Shown here in pieces: positions 12,617 to 23,789 of a stretch of DNA of 64,000 bases. Positions within the stretch are counted from its first letter, which is position 1. Each line of letters begins with the position of its first letter. Source of the DNA: Glutinoglossum americanum. Lineage: Eukaryota; Ascomycota; Geoglossomycetes; Geoglossales; Geoglossaceae. The DNA is taken from assembly GCA_020080175.1 (NCBI GenBank), contig JAGHQL010000075.1, positions 53,182 through 117,181 on the forward strand. The letters run 5' to 3'. Made by a program: the position numbers and the translations under genes. The notes under the pieces were generated by a model. It did no database searches, was not told the DNA's origin, and worked only from the letters and a program-made list of their open reading frames with translations.

Positions 12617-13322
12617 ATGACAGACCTCTCCGACTCACCAAGCTCCTTCCAACGTGTTTTGGTTAAATTGTCGAAGCCTTGTCCTTCCCGCGTATCTGAC
12701 CGGAACCCTGAGGATGTCTTCGAGACCAAACCTTACCGGTCGGCCCTCTGACCTGATTACTTCGCTGACGTAACATCACCATATCTCTACCAGGTTGTTG
12801 GCAGGTCTACACTGGGAATATCTGACAGCACGGGCATCGAGTCGGGTCAATTGCTGGTTTCGAAGAACGCGCACGCGACCACCCTCCTCCTTACCACGCA
12901 CCATAGCCACTACGGCCTGAAGTACTAATACCCGCTGAACAATTCCTTCCATGGGGTAACCCGATAAGCACACGACCTCGGCTTCTGGAAAGACAATAAA
13001 TTCGAAGCAAACACGATGCTGCAAGCGCATCCCTCAGACAACCACCTCCTCAATACTCCCCATCAACCGAAAATAGCGGTCTGAGCGCTCTGCGACGTCT
13101 TACTGTCCACACAACGGTACGGAAGCTGAACGCCTCCGGCCTACCGTACTTGGAGTGAAAAGGGAAGATTTGGGGTGAATCGGAGGATGTGGAGGTGGTG
13201 ACCGTGAAGGACGCGGAAAAGGACGCGTTTCAACGGGCTGTTTTCTCGGCGTGTGGGTTGGAGAACATTTTCCGTGAGTGGAAGAATAGGAAGAGGCTTT
13301 GTGAGAATGAAGAGGCTATATA
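12617..13322 (+). pseudogene. coding-like remnants, unrecognised
   Basis: Two pieces read like protein. One opens with ATG at 12617 (MTDLSDSPSSFQRVLVKL) and stops after about 42 codons. The other, 13157-13322, has no start and reads KGKIWGESEDVEVVTVKDA, then EKDAFQRAVFSACGLENIF, ending at TAG. Stops at 12743 and 13156 and no convincing splice sites separate them. A minus-strand ORF at 12776-13030 competes for the middle. I do not recognise a family; a decayed gene is the simplest reading. Confidence 0.25.
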
Positions 13323-13619
13323 GGGTTGCATTTGAGGACCCGGTGGATGAATGTGTACTGCATTTCTCTTTGTTTTGCGTTCACAGTGTTATTCCCTTCA
13401 AAAATTCCCCAGTTTAACCCCCGGGCAGGGTTTTTTGGAGTCATTAGCTACCCATCCATCCCGCCATTTTTCAAACATGCAATCTATCTATCATATTTCC
13501 TCAGGGTCTCCAAGACATGGGAGCACTTCCAAGCCGATTTCCATATGGTTGCGAAGTCTAGCACCGTGTAATTCGGGAAGCTAACGGGAAAAAGGGCAAA
13601 CAGAAGGGGTCGGGTTTAA

Positions 13620-14062
13620 GCTATCGATTACGATCGCCCCAACTTCCCTATTGGCCAAGCTAGTGTTTCACCTGGACCGGACGGCAAACCACTCTCATCC
13701 ATCATCGTAATCCTCCCTCCCGGCTCGTTCGCTAACGCTTCCCCTCGCCCCACCACCCCCATCGCGGTTCCCACCACTAGCATTCCAATCCTTTCCTTCT
13801 TCTCTTCCCGTCGCAGCCGTCGCTCCCAAGCCCGAGCCAACCCACCCCCACCCCTCCGACTTCCAAAACCCGACGAGCGCCGGCCGCCGCAAAGCCCCCG
13901 GCCGGCAGTCGATACACCAATTGGAGGCGAATGGCGATGCTGAGAGAGTGTTCGAACTCTCAGCCGGGGAGATTGCACGGGTGCAATTGACAACCAATGG
14001 GAGAAAGGAAGGGAAAATTAGCATAGAGGAAAAGCAGGCAATAAGTGAACAGCCTACAGTGT
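13620..14062 (+). pseudogene. proline-rich coding remnant with apparent frameshift
   Basis: An ATG-less frame runs 13620-13943 and starts YDRPNFPIGQASVSPGPDG, then KPLSSIIVILPPGSFANA, turning Pro/Arg-rich. A second frame continues to TAA at 14060-14062 with ANGDAERVFELSAGEIARVQ and KISIEEKQAISEQPTV. The two look like one protein split by a frameshift near 13920. No start codon or splice acceptor is clear. GC-rich sequence can stay open by chance, so this is tentative. Confidence 0.25.
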
Positions 14063-14270
14063 AATTACTGGGTCGGATAATGGCAGAGAAGGGTAAAGTT
14101 CTATGGATATAATAATAGCGCGCCACCAAATGGTGGTGGCTTATCATATGAGGTGGTATTGTTGTGAAATAAATGGCTGGGCGATCACTCAGAACATGAG
14201 CGAACCGATGCGCTCACAAGCCTCCGAAAAACACCACCACCCAACACCCAATCTGTACCTTACATGAAAG

Positions 14271-14460
14271 CTAAGCCAGCATCGGATATGTCTGCAATGC
14301 CTTACAACCACCCCCTACTATCGCCTTATACCCACCATCCAGGTTGACCACATTGAACCCATGTTGCTTCAGAATCCTGTACCCAAGATACCCACGATGC
14401 CCCACCTAACAGTAAACGGTGACCGGCCGCCCCTCATCCAGCCCATGGGTGGTTCTAGCA
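14271..14460 (-). pseudogene. rhodanese-domain C-terminal fragment, broken
   Basis: The reverse strand reads LDEGRPVTVYC, a TAG stop at 14408-14406, then VGHRGYLGYRILKQHGFNVV, NLDGGYKAIVGGGCKAL and a final TAG at 14273-14271. This matches the end of the rhodanese domain of fungal FAD-dependent pyridine-nucleotide disulfide oxidoreductases (CoA-disulfide-reductase type), where the Cys before the stop is the catalytic loop Cys and the next residue is normally Gln (CAG to TAG is one C-to-T change). Nothing upstream restores the rest of the enzyme, so this is a gene relic. Confidence 0.6.
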
Positions 14461-16405
14461 TCTCCTGACCCGGTGTGGTTTCATGTCAGCATGTCTCGGC
14501 CGGTGAAATGGGATGACTTGAGCATGCTGCTGACATAGCAGAGGCTTGGCACCCAAGTTGCACGAAGTGGTCCCAAAGAATGCTCTTGGTGATGGTAGCC
14601 CATAACAATAGAAATTTGCGCTCACATTCAGAGTTATCTTTACCCCTGTAATGCCCCCAAGCTCGCCCCCACACCTAACCTTCCATTGCAAACCATGAGA
14701 GATGGTCGTGGCTGAACACGCACGCGTGACTAGCTCCCCTTTCCAACTTTTCACGCACAGAGGCAGGGGCATCGCATATAGAATCACCATTCCTGACCAT
14801 GAAATAGCAGATATTTATTGTCCTCCCAGGACATGGATGCTGCTGCTTTGACGCGGAAGCAATTCCTTAAAGCGGCCTTCAGCGAGGGGCACTCCGCGAA
14901 CAAAATTCCGCAGCTAAACAAAGGGATCTCCTAGCGTGTACATGACCAGCAGCTCGCGAACTAGTATCCTGTCTTAGGGATGGAGAAAAAAGCAGGTGAG
15001 AAGGGAGCTGAGCAGTCTGGACCTCCGTGAATGCCTCGTTTGAAGCTAGTGATGGCAAGTATTCTAAACCGGAGGTTGGGTCGGGCGCTGGCTGTGGTTG
15101 GCGTCGCTGCAAGGCCTAGGGGCCGAAGTATCGGGATAACTCTCCTCCGATCCTGCTATGCTTACTTTGAGGTCAGTTCCGCTTGTGTTATTTTCTCACC
15201 CCAGGTAGCGGTCCATCCCGTTTATGTCACTACTCTACGGGGCCGGACAAAAGAAAAACAAGAAACTGGCGAGGGGGAGGGTTTTGCCACTACCAATCCC
15301 CGGCAACCAAGCAACTAAAAGAATTTGTGCGCATTTACCCATCTTCCGAGACTCATGTAGCAACATTAATCACTAATACCTAATTTCTTGTTGGAGTCCG
15401 TTCGTTATTGCCGACCCAGAACCCGAAGTGGGCATAACTACAGACCGTTGAACTATGTATCAACCAATCTCTCTTACTCTACGAGACTCATTACTACATG
15501 TCATAGGCACGTAAGGTAGAATCTACCCAACCTTGGTATTAAGACAACAGCGGATTCCACCGGACAGGGAGAGGAACAAGACTAAGACAGCAGTAGCAGC
15601 GTCCCAATTTAGGCACACTGGTAATACTAATTAGATGTACATACATATTCTGCGAACTCGAGGCCCGGAAAACCAGCACCGCTAGTGCTTCTCAGTTTGA
15701 GATAGCTAACCTCAGCATCCTCGATACGAAGCACCAAATACCTGAGGCCTCCAACAGTAACCGACCGACTTACACTTTAGCACCATCTTCTTCCCCTGGG
15801 GTTCTCCGCCAGCTTCCTGAGCTTGCGTGGAGATTCTGTCCCCAGACTGTTATGGTTTTAGGGATGCTAGGCGATGCCTATACCGCTCTTTTTATTAATA
15901 ATACTCGCATTGAGATCGGAGGATTTGAAGGAGGCGGTGCAGTACACGGCTCGTCCTATTTCAATTCAATATCCTTCTACCAGTTGAACTTTTGCCTCCT
16001 CAGTGTTGGAATGCAGCAAGCATATAGAAATCGAATGGCATTGGCTCAATTCGCAAGATCTGCATACGTGAAGAAGTAGCACAACCGCAGGGTAGATAAA
16101 GTAGAAAGGGAGACGCAAGGCAACCATCGTATCCAACCTCCTGAACACTCATGTGGAGCGCCGAAACCGGCATATAGCGGGAGCAGACTTTCCACCGGAA
16201 GCAGGCTTTTCAATGTGAAGCAACGGGTATGTAGATTACCTATCGGGAGTGAGCATGCTGCCGAACGGCATGCTCAACATCAAACGGATGTCATCTTGCT
16301 TGCTAAAACCTATATGACATCACCATATTCCAACACTGACTTCTTAGGGCATGTTCTTTCCCACGCTGCTAATGTCGCTCAACGGAAGGGTAGAAAGTGA
16401 GTGGA
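14461..16405. other. intergenic, no gene seen
   Basis: About 1.9 kb with only short unsupported ORFs. It ends at the 3' side of the minus-strand HET gene. Confidence 0.45.
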
Positions 16406-18679
16406 TCAGACAATCGTGATATCCATGTTCTCAATATTCTCAAAGTCCGAGTTGTCGCAGCCTCCAACAAGGCCAACCCGCCTATACGCGCCTGATCCCT
16501 CTGCCGCTGGCCGCAGGATGAGCGCTATTGCCTGGCGCCATGGGCCTCCCGTTGAATAAATCCGCAGGAGGTATGAGCGCTCATGATACCTCAGCGAATC
16601 CTCAAAGTCTGCCCAGGTATCCCAGGTGCACCCACCGCCCCGATAGTTTCCAACATACTCCCATTCGCCTGTGGCAAGCTGTTTATATTTCTTTGCTATT
16701 GCGTGGGTCCCAATATCCGCGACGGCGATCATTCGCCCACGCAGTTTAACAAAGCCGCTAGAAACCTCGCCTAAAGGATCTGAGCCTCGGGGTTTGCAAT
16801 CGGCTTCAAGGAGCTCGACCTCTTGCTGTGCTGTGTTATCGAGTCGCCACCAACGGATCTTGGCAACCCGTGAAGTCCATGAGAAGCTTGGTGCAATATA
16901 TGATGGTTCCTGAGTTACCAAGGGACTAGCGTCGGTTGCCACTGCACTTTTGGTTCTCTTTGCCCGGTAAGCATCGTAGTAATAGTAAGATACCCAGAGA
17001 AAACAGCCCGGTATATGTTGCTTCCACAGGCCCGCCAGGTATGTGTCACCCGTTAGCCTCTTCATCCGGTTTGCGAGCGCAGACAAGGCCGGAAGAATGT
17101 CTTCCTGATACGTCAGCTTTGTCTCTGAGTAGCGTTGCGCAAAAAAGTTCCACCCCTGGGCATATTTCAGGCTTGTGTTTCTGGACGCAAAAGATTCATT
17201 GAGCTCTTCACCCCATCCTTTATCTATACCAATAACTTTTGCTAACACCTCACGAGTAGGATTATCCACGTCAATAGGATCTGGATCCATCATGCGGCTT
17301 TGGAGGAACTTGAGAGAATGGGGTATCGCCTCCTCCATCCCGTTGCACTCGCACCGGTAGCCACTATTGCACTCAAACACAACCTCACGATCAGTGTAAT
17401 GCAGGACGCGGGATGCCATCATCCTCTCTTGGAAACACCACCCTCTTTCAAGGAGAGGATGTAGCTCCTTGCCACTTGTTCTAGCATGGCTAGGCAAGAG
17501 TAGCCACTCATGGTCTTCCTCGCTAATAAATTTTCGTACGAAGACGGAGAACTGGGATCCACCGGTGCCAGCCTCGACCAGCTCATATGGGTCTTGGCGT
17601 TGAGATAGGAAGCCGTGGGTACTTCCAGTAGCGGAAGTTGCTGCAATGGTGACATAGGAGCCTTCGTATATTGACCCCATTTTGGCTGCTTCCTCTTCCC
17701 AATCGAGAGGATCGTCTTGCACGATGCAAAGGGAATCAATCCAGAGATACCTTAAGCCTAGGTTTCTCGCTACTTTTGCAGCGTCCTGGAAAGACTTCGG
17801 GAGGGAGGACCACGTGAACTCAATCGGGGCTCTAGTCATCTGTAGGGTGGTCCTAAGTAGTGGCTCTGTACCCCAACAATGGCTCAAAGCCGCATAAGGA
17901 GCCGTCTCACCACGGGGCTCGTACAACCTGATATGAGATGGCTCATTTCCGCCATCTGCCACTACGCCGAGGTCTAGCAATCGTTTTGGAAAGGCATTTG
18001 CGGGGTCTCGCATTCGGCAAGACGAATGCGCGGAAATACACTCTCGGATTCGCTTCTGAACCATTTCGTAACACTCTGACGACTCCGGATCAGTCATTAA
18101 AGGGGTTCCAGGGCCAAAAACAGGATATGGGCAACTAGTTCCTGTGCCTGGTCAGCATAACTTGCTAATATGCTAAGTATGGTAAAGGGAAGGTATCGAT
18201 ATCCTAGAATGAAATGGGCTCATCTTTTCTGCAAAGACAAATTGGTCATATCTAAACATGTAAACTGCTCTGAGCTACACTCTGAGTTACCGGCACCTGC
18301 CTTCGCAACCAAGTTCATGTACCGTTCCATTAAGCACCAGCGGTCTCGATCAGTAAACGAACTCACCTGGCTTCGTGAAAAACTCAACCTCCACAACAAC
18401 ATCATTGTTTACTTTGATCAGACCACAAACTGATCGCTCCTTGATCACTAATCTCAGACTCAGATGCGAGTAATCTTCAAACCTCATGCTATACTCAGGA
18501 CGAAAGCAGCCAGCCCCCCGGCGTAAGAGATGGCAAATCCTGCAACCGCTTTCAGCGGATGCGTCAAGTGCCTCGAACGTCATTCCGAGCTCATTGAGTT
18601 TGAAATCGTGATAGTGAGGGACTATCCGCTCAGCGAGGCGGTTCAAGTCCAGATCATAGCAGAGATCACACGGAGCCAT
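16406..18679 (-). CDS. HET-domain (heterokaryon incompatibility) protein
   Basis: Two exons, 18679-18367 and 18141-16406, joined over a 225-bp intron (GTGAGT..CACAG, branch GCTGAC at about 18153) give 682 residues in frame (..FFTKPG/TSCPYPVFGPGTPL..). The N-terminus has MAPCDLCYDLDL and ..SAESGCRICHLLRRGAGC, the Cys-rich start typical of these proteins. The HET domain (PF06985) spans about 185-340, with ALSHCWG at 189-195, LRYLWIDSLCIVQDD around 234-248 and YEGSYVTIAATSA at about 263-275; RGWCFQERMMASRVLHYT lies further on. HET domains trigger cell death when incompatible nuclei meet; they have a TIR-like fold. No NACHT or WD repeats follow, so it is a stand-alone HET protein. The intron is long for this window, so a hidden small exon is possible, but the simple join preserves the family sequence exactly. 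Confidence 0.9.
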
Positions 18680-21263
18680 CCGTACGGCAATATGAGCAGC
18701 AAGAGAACGAACACTATCATGTACGTTTCGCGACAGGGAACAACGATCGCGGAACTGACATCATTGAAATATTATTCCCATGAGCTCGGCTATCTTTTCG
18801 GTCACGTGGTCTTCTGAGGCCGAAGCCACTTCTCGGTAGCAATACGGGTTTTCCTCGAAGACGAGATGCCCACGACAATTCGGGCGACCTACAAGCAGAG
18901 TGTTTGATGTAGACTATTTCGTAGATGGGAGGACCGCTGGTTAAAGATGCCTGCATATTGCACAAGCGAAACGGTAAATTGAATATGCAGAAGGAAGAAA
19001 ATTCTCGAAAAACGAGGCTTAACAATGCCTTCCATGAAATCAACCGGCGCTATCGAGCTCCATTTGAGCAACCTAGGTTGTTGTTTTCAGGGTAGTTCGA
19101 GCCATGCACGGATCAGTTACAAAAGCAATTCCCGCATCGGAATCATCCTGGCGGAGTATTCCATTTGGTTTCTTCACCTTCTAGCCTTCTAGTTTACTAA
19201 AATGTACCGGAGCAATACTCTGTACAGATAGTGCCGGCAGGCTCTGTAAACAAACAAAACAAACTGATAACTACCACAATGTCTATTGAAACACCCGAGC
19301 ATCTGAGAAATGATATATTGTGCGCGAAGTGTGGAGTGGTGCGAACGCTTATAATTACGGAGATATATGAGCTAGATAGATTGGAGGGGAAGCGCTCTAT
19401 TAGACGACCCCCAATGCAAGAAGATACAGACGCTTGAAATTTTGCAAAAATTGTGAGGTCGGGGAGGCAATTCGGTGAATAAGCTGGTAAATTTTCATCT
19501 ATGGATCACTATCGTACCATGTGTGACTTCAAGGGATAATCAGGCACGCGCTCCCTAAGAAATACAAGTTTCTTTCTCGTCGAACATTACATAAATTTGA
19601 ATACCTAAATGACTGCGCGTTGCGTAGCCTAGATGTTTATCTCCACATTTTTCTTGGGCTCCTTGCTTTTTCCTTCGGAGATGATCTAGAGTTTCCGACC
19701 GGGCGTACTTCCTGCATTCATGCTGAGTGCTAGGCAGAATCGTCCGACAAACTGAAGCCGCAGAGTAAGTCACTTGGCGGTAAAGCCTCGAGCTCATTTT
19801 TCTTCACTCGAGTAAGCCTTACCCTCACGAAGAGGTTTGCGGGTGGCCTTACCTCCTAAGTTCTCTCCTAAGCTACCGAGCATATATGGCCAGTCCTCTC
19901 AACCATTGATTGCTTTTTCCATCTTCTTCAGATGTTCAGTCATTGCGCTTGCCCTTGCTTGAGACGAGGGAGAAAACCCCGGACCTTGGACTAGTCGTTC
20001 ATGAACTCCGGAGGTGTTATGGATGTAGCAAAGAAGCGTTCTGGACGAGCTGCTTACAGTCTCAGCACTGCCGCGGAAAGATTTAATTCCTCAGGTCTGC
20101 TAGAGGATGAATGGCTTTTTGGTGGCGCATGCCAGCGAGAGGGAGTGGAAATTACCTTGAAGCGGATCCACCATTGAATGGGGCAGCTGGCCTTGAGCCC
20201 TGACAGGTTTCTGGGGCAGCGACCGAGCCGAGACCATCGCTGGTATCGCTGCTTTGGTACCGAGACACCTTGCCGACCGTGGGTGACGTTGAATTCGCAG
20301 CTCTATCCATGAGAGGCTCGGAAAGGTGACTATGACAGATGTGGTGACTATGACAGGTGTGTTTGCGCAGTTGCTGACTGCTCTTGAATTTCTCATGTCT
20401 CTAGTATACATCGTCTCGATATTTATGTCCCTTGAGGTAATGAGCAGATTCTGCGCACCTCTTTACGCACTCATAGAGCGCAGGAAGTGCGCAAGAAGAG
20501 TGCACTTCGAAGGTACGAAGCACATGTTGCGCGAGCTGGGAATCGCCGAATTCTGCGCACCTGCGCAAGCTTTGCGCAGTAGAATTTGAGGTACCAAGTT
20601 GCTCCCGCCAGCACTTTTGCTTGTTGGTTTGAGAAAGGGGGGTTGGGAACGTGCACAATCTCCCGTTTTTGTGCAACTCCCGGTAATTGTGCGAAAAGGG
20701 GCGGTGCACAGACATACCTTCACCAGTGACCGACGCGGAACGAGTATTGCGGGCGGAGAATAAAACGTCTGCTGCATTACGCGTCTCGTAAGTGCTGGGC
20801 AGAGCTTAATTAGGCAAGGCTGATCCCATCATCCTACACATGAGGTCGGAGGTAGGACCGGGGGCAGTTTCAAAACGCAAGTTGTGCGCAAAGAAATTGT
20901 CTGGACCCGTTTTGCTGCATCTAGTTAGCTGTTCTCAGCCTCTTTGAGGCAACTTACAAGGCCGGTAAGAGAATATACATATGTGCATTTCACCGCGTCG
21001 CATTCAATAATCGAATGCTCCAAGAAGGGCAACTTGCAATACTTACTTACTCAGTTCAGGCTACCGCTCATGATATTCCGGTCAATCGCTTCTTCAATCG
21101 GTGCTTTATACCATTGTCTACGGGGTAGTAGCTCGTAACTACCCCTTATCCTAGTTTATTATCCGATCTACACGTGCTTCGGATTGCGAAATAAAGATGC
21201 CCCCTCAAGCTCAGCACCACTCGTTCTCCGGGCGCATCAAATGTATGCCCACTAGTTTTCAAC
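18680..21263. other. intergenic with TGCGCA-rich hairpin region
   Basis: About 2.6 kb between the divergent HET gene and the C2H2-like gene. No supported gene; a 52-codon ORF from about 19279 has a CxxC but no family resemblance. Positions 20452-20578 hold five TGCGCA palindromes. Confidence 0.45.
20452..20586. repeat. cluster of TGCGCA palindromes with a hairpin
   Basis: TGCGCA occurs at 20452, 20488, 20554, 20562 and 20573. The last three sit in an imperfect inverted repeat, AATTCTGCGCA against TGCGCAGTAGAATT (20549-20586). Five copies in 130 bp is far above chance for a 6-mer. Role unknown. Confidence 0.5.
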
Positions 21264-23789
21264 TTGATGTCCTTTTCTGACTTTCTCCAAGCTTCAACTG
21301 CGCGGATACCTGCGCCTCTCAAATTATTCCCAATAGGAAAGCCCTCCAGTAGGGCGCGCCTCCCGCCAGACGGTTTGCTGTCTCCGGAGGCGTCTCCGAT
21401 CTGTGCTACATCCGACCGCGCCCGCGCACGCGCACCAGCGATGGAGGCAGTCGGAGCCTCCAAAAGTTCTTGTGAGGAGACGAAAAGCTTGAAGGACGCA
21501 TTGAATATTCACCAGCCATGCCAGCTAGGGCCCACAGCACCACAGGGAGCCGGCCTTCTCGGGTTTGCTTGTCCACCGGGATGTTCATTTAAGGTCTTCC
21601 GAGCCTCAAGCAGCCTTCAATTCATACAACATCTACGCGATCATCATGGTTATAGATGTCACTCGCCAAAAGAAAAAAAATGTATCATCAACGGGGAAAA
21701 AGGATATCGTTTGCTCTGTGGAAAGTGTACAACCGCATACCCTCTCCTTGCTTGGGCTAAGAAGGAGCATTCCCTATCTCTGAGCGCGTCCACTGAGCGT
21801 CCACCGCCACCGCCACCAAAGAGTCCATCGTTAAAGGGTTTCAAGTCTTCAGATAGAGATAGGTATGATCCGTTTGCTGCCAGCACCGCCTTCTGCCCGC
21901 GCATATTGCAAATACTTCAAAGACTATATCGAAATCCATCTAGCCCCGAGATTTTGACTTATTTTGTTATTCACATGCACTCCAAGAGTTGTTCGGTCGC
22001 ATGGATTCTTGAAGTTCAGGTGTGCCCGCCAGGGATTGGCATGTGTTAGCAGCAAAATGGCTTGTAGGGCCAGTTTGGATCTCTGCTGACGTATACCACA
22101 ACAGCAGTCCAAAGATGGCTCAGCTCTCCGATGCCTGTGAGCGAAGACTACCAACCGGAAAGGGTCCTGTCTCCAGCCAAACTACAGGTGCATCTGCAGA
22201 AACTGCGGACGCGGCTAGCAGTGATACCGACTACGAAGACTTAGACAATGAAGATCTAGGCTACGAAGCTTGCGATGAGGAAATTGACTGGAAGCCAATT
22301 CTCGATTACCTTTCCCTGGCATTTGGAGCACGAATAATGAATGAATTTTATAGTATTATAGATCCCCAATGGGCCGTGGATCGAAGTAGCTGTTGTACCA
22401 ACAGCAATCACACAACCACAACCGCACGATCATCCGCTTCTATACACGCTACTCTGGGTGCAAACACTAATAGTGGAGCGACTTTGAAGCGCGGTTTTGA
22501 GGACAGAAATTCACTTCCCCCTGATGACCGGAGGGACAATGACCCAAAGAAACCAAGGATTAAATCGACCGCTAGTAGCACGACCCTCGAGAGCCACTGG
22601 GCTTGTCCATACCACAAACGTGAGCTTCTCATAAACGATGGTGTGAACATCCGGTACTCGGCATGTGCGAGCCGCCGCTACAATGACCCTTCCAGGATCA
22701 AGTGAGTGACCTACACCTAGCTTGTGTCAATCGCAGTCAGGTTGCTAATTAGGGCTACAGAGAGCATCTGTACAGAAAACACCTCACGTATCAATGCGAG
22801 AGATGCGGTCATGAATTTCCCACATATTCCCAGCGCTTGTCCCATCTACGAGAGAAGATACCCTGCGACTTGAATGAATTTCTCAAATCAGAGGGAGTGA
22901 CAGAGGAAAAGAAAGAAAGGCTGAAAAGTAAAAAGGATATTCCACACGATAAGCTCAGCCAATGGAATCTGATCTACCAGATCCTGTTCCCTGGGGAACG
23001 GATCCCGACCCCTTGTATGCTCAGGCTACCTCCCTGTCTCTAGTGGGCTTATCGCTAATATGTTCAATAGATTATAGTGATAATGGGGCTACCGAGCTGT
23101 CTCAGGCTCTACATGGAAACGAACCTTCATATAGCGCTTATGGGATCAGCAAAAACCTAGCAGAGAAGGCGCAAAGTATCCGTTCAAGCTTTAGCATGGA
23201 AAACGGAAGCATTGGATCTCGCACCCCGGAAGAAATCAAACGGATTGAGGGAGCGTACAGGCAGAGGTTGTCGGATGAGTTTCGGATGGTGATGGAATCC
23301 GAGCTGCGATCCGTCATGAGCGGAATACCAGACAAAATCCAAGATGCACTCGATACGATCAGAACAAGTGTTATCCGATCATCTGTGCCCTCAAACCCTG
23401 AGATTTCTAGTATTTATGCTAGGAGTTCACTACATTCTGTTCAGGAAGTCTCTGCATTGACAGACGGGCATTCCAGCCACGAACCTGAACTCAACGACTT
23501 CAACGACTTTCTTGTGGCATGCTACCAACCACCTCCGCTTCAGGAGCCTTCATTGCAAGTTCCGACCTTGGAACTAGCAAAGAGTTGCAACCAACAACCC
23601 TGCCACACCTTAGGAGACTCTGCATACGGTAGCGCAGAACAAGCTGACTGCCGCCAACCTAGTGGGCTTAATAAGCCTGCCGAGACCGCGCTAATGGCCG
23701 ACGGCGCTCTGGACAACACAACAACAAATACATTGTACGATAGCTTCCCGAACCCGCCGGTAGGGACATTTAGCCCCCTCTTGTTCTGA
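21264..23789 (+). CDS. fungal C2H2-like zinc-finger protein
   Basis: Four exons fit one frame: 21264-22021, 22105-22701, 22761-23014, 23071-23789 (775 residues; 716 if the ATG at 21441 is used). Introns at 22702-22760 (GTGAGT..CAG) and 23015-23070 (GTATGC..TAG) are firm, because joining them gives the conserved run CASRRYNDPSRIK/EHLYRKH, QCERCGHEFPTYSQRLSHLR, ..ILFPGERIPTPY/YSDN. The first intron (22022-22104) is weaker: its donor is GTGCCC, although branch CTGAC and acceptor CAG are good; two separate genes remain possible. The family is a large group of fungal proteins with WACPYHKRELL followed by a zinc-finger-like CxxC..H/C region. Before it lies an acidic segment (DTDYEDLDNEDLGYEACDEE), after it a Ser-rich tail. 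A first finger-like C-x3-C..H-x3-H sits in exon 1. Likely nuclear; target unknown. Confidence 0.75.

Noticed and set aside
19279-19437. 52-codon ORF with a CxxC (MSIETPEHLRNDILCAKCG)
   Set aside because: Decent start context but no family resemblance and no splice partner; could be chance.
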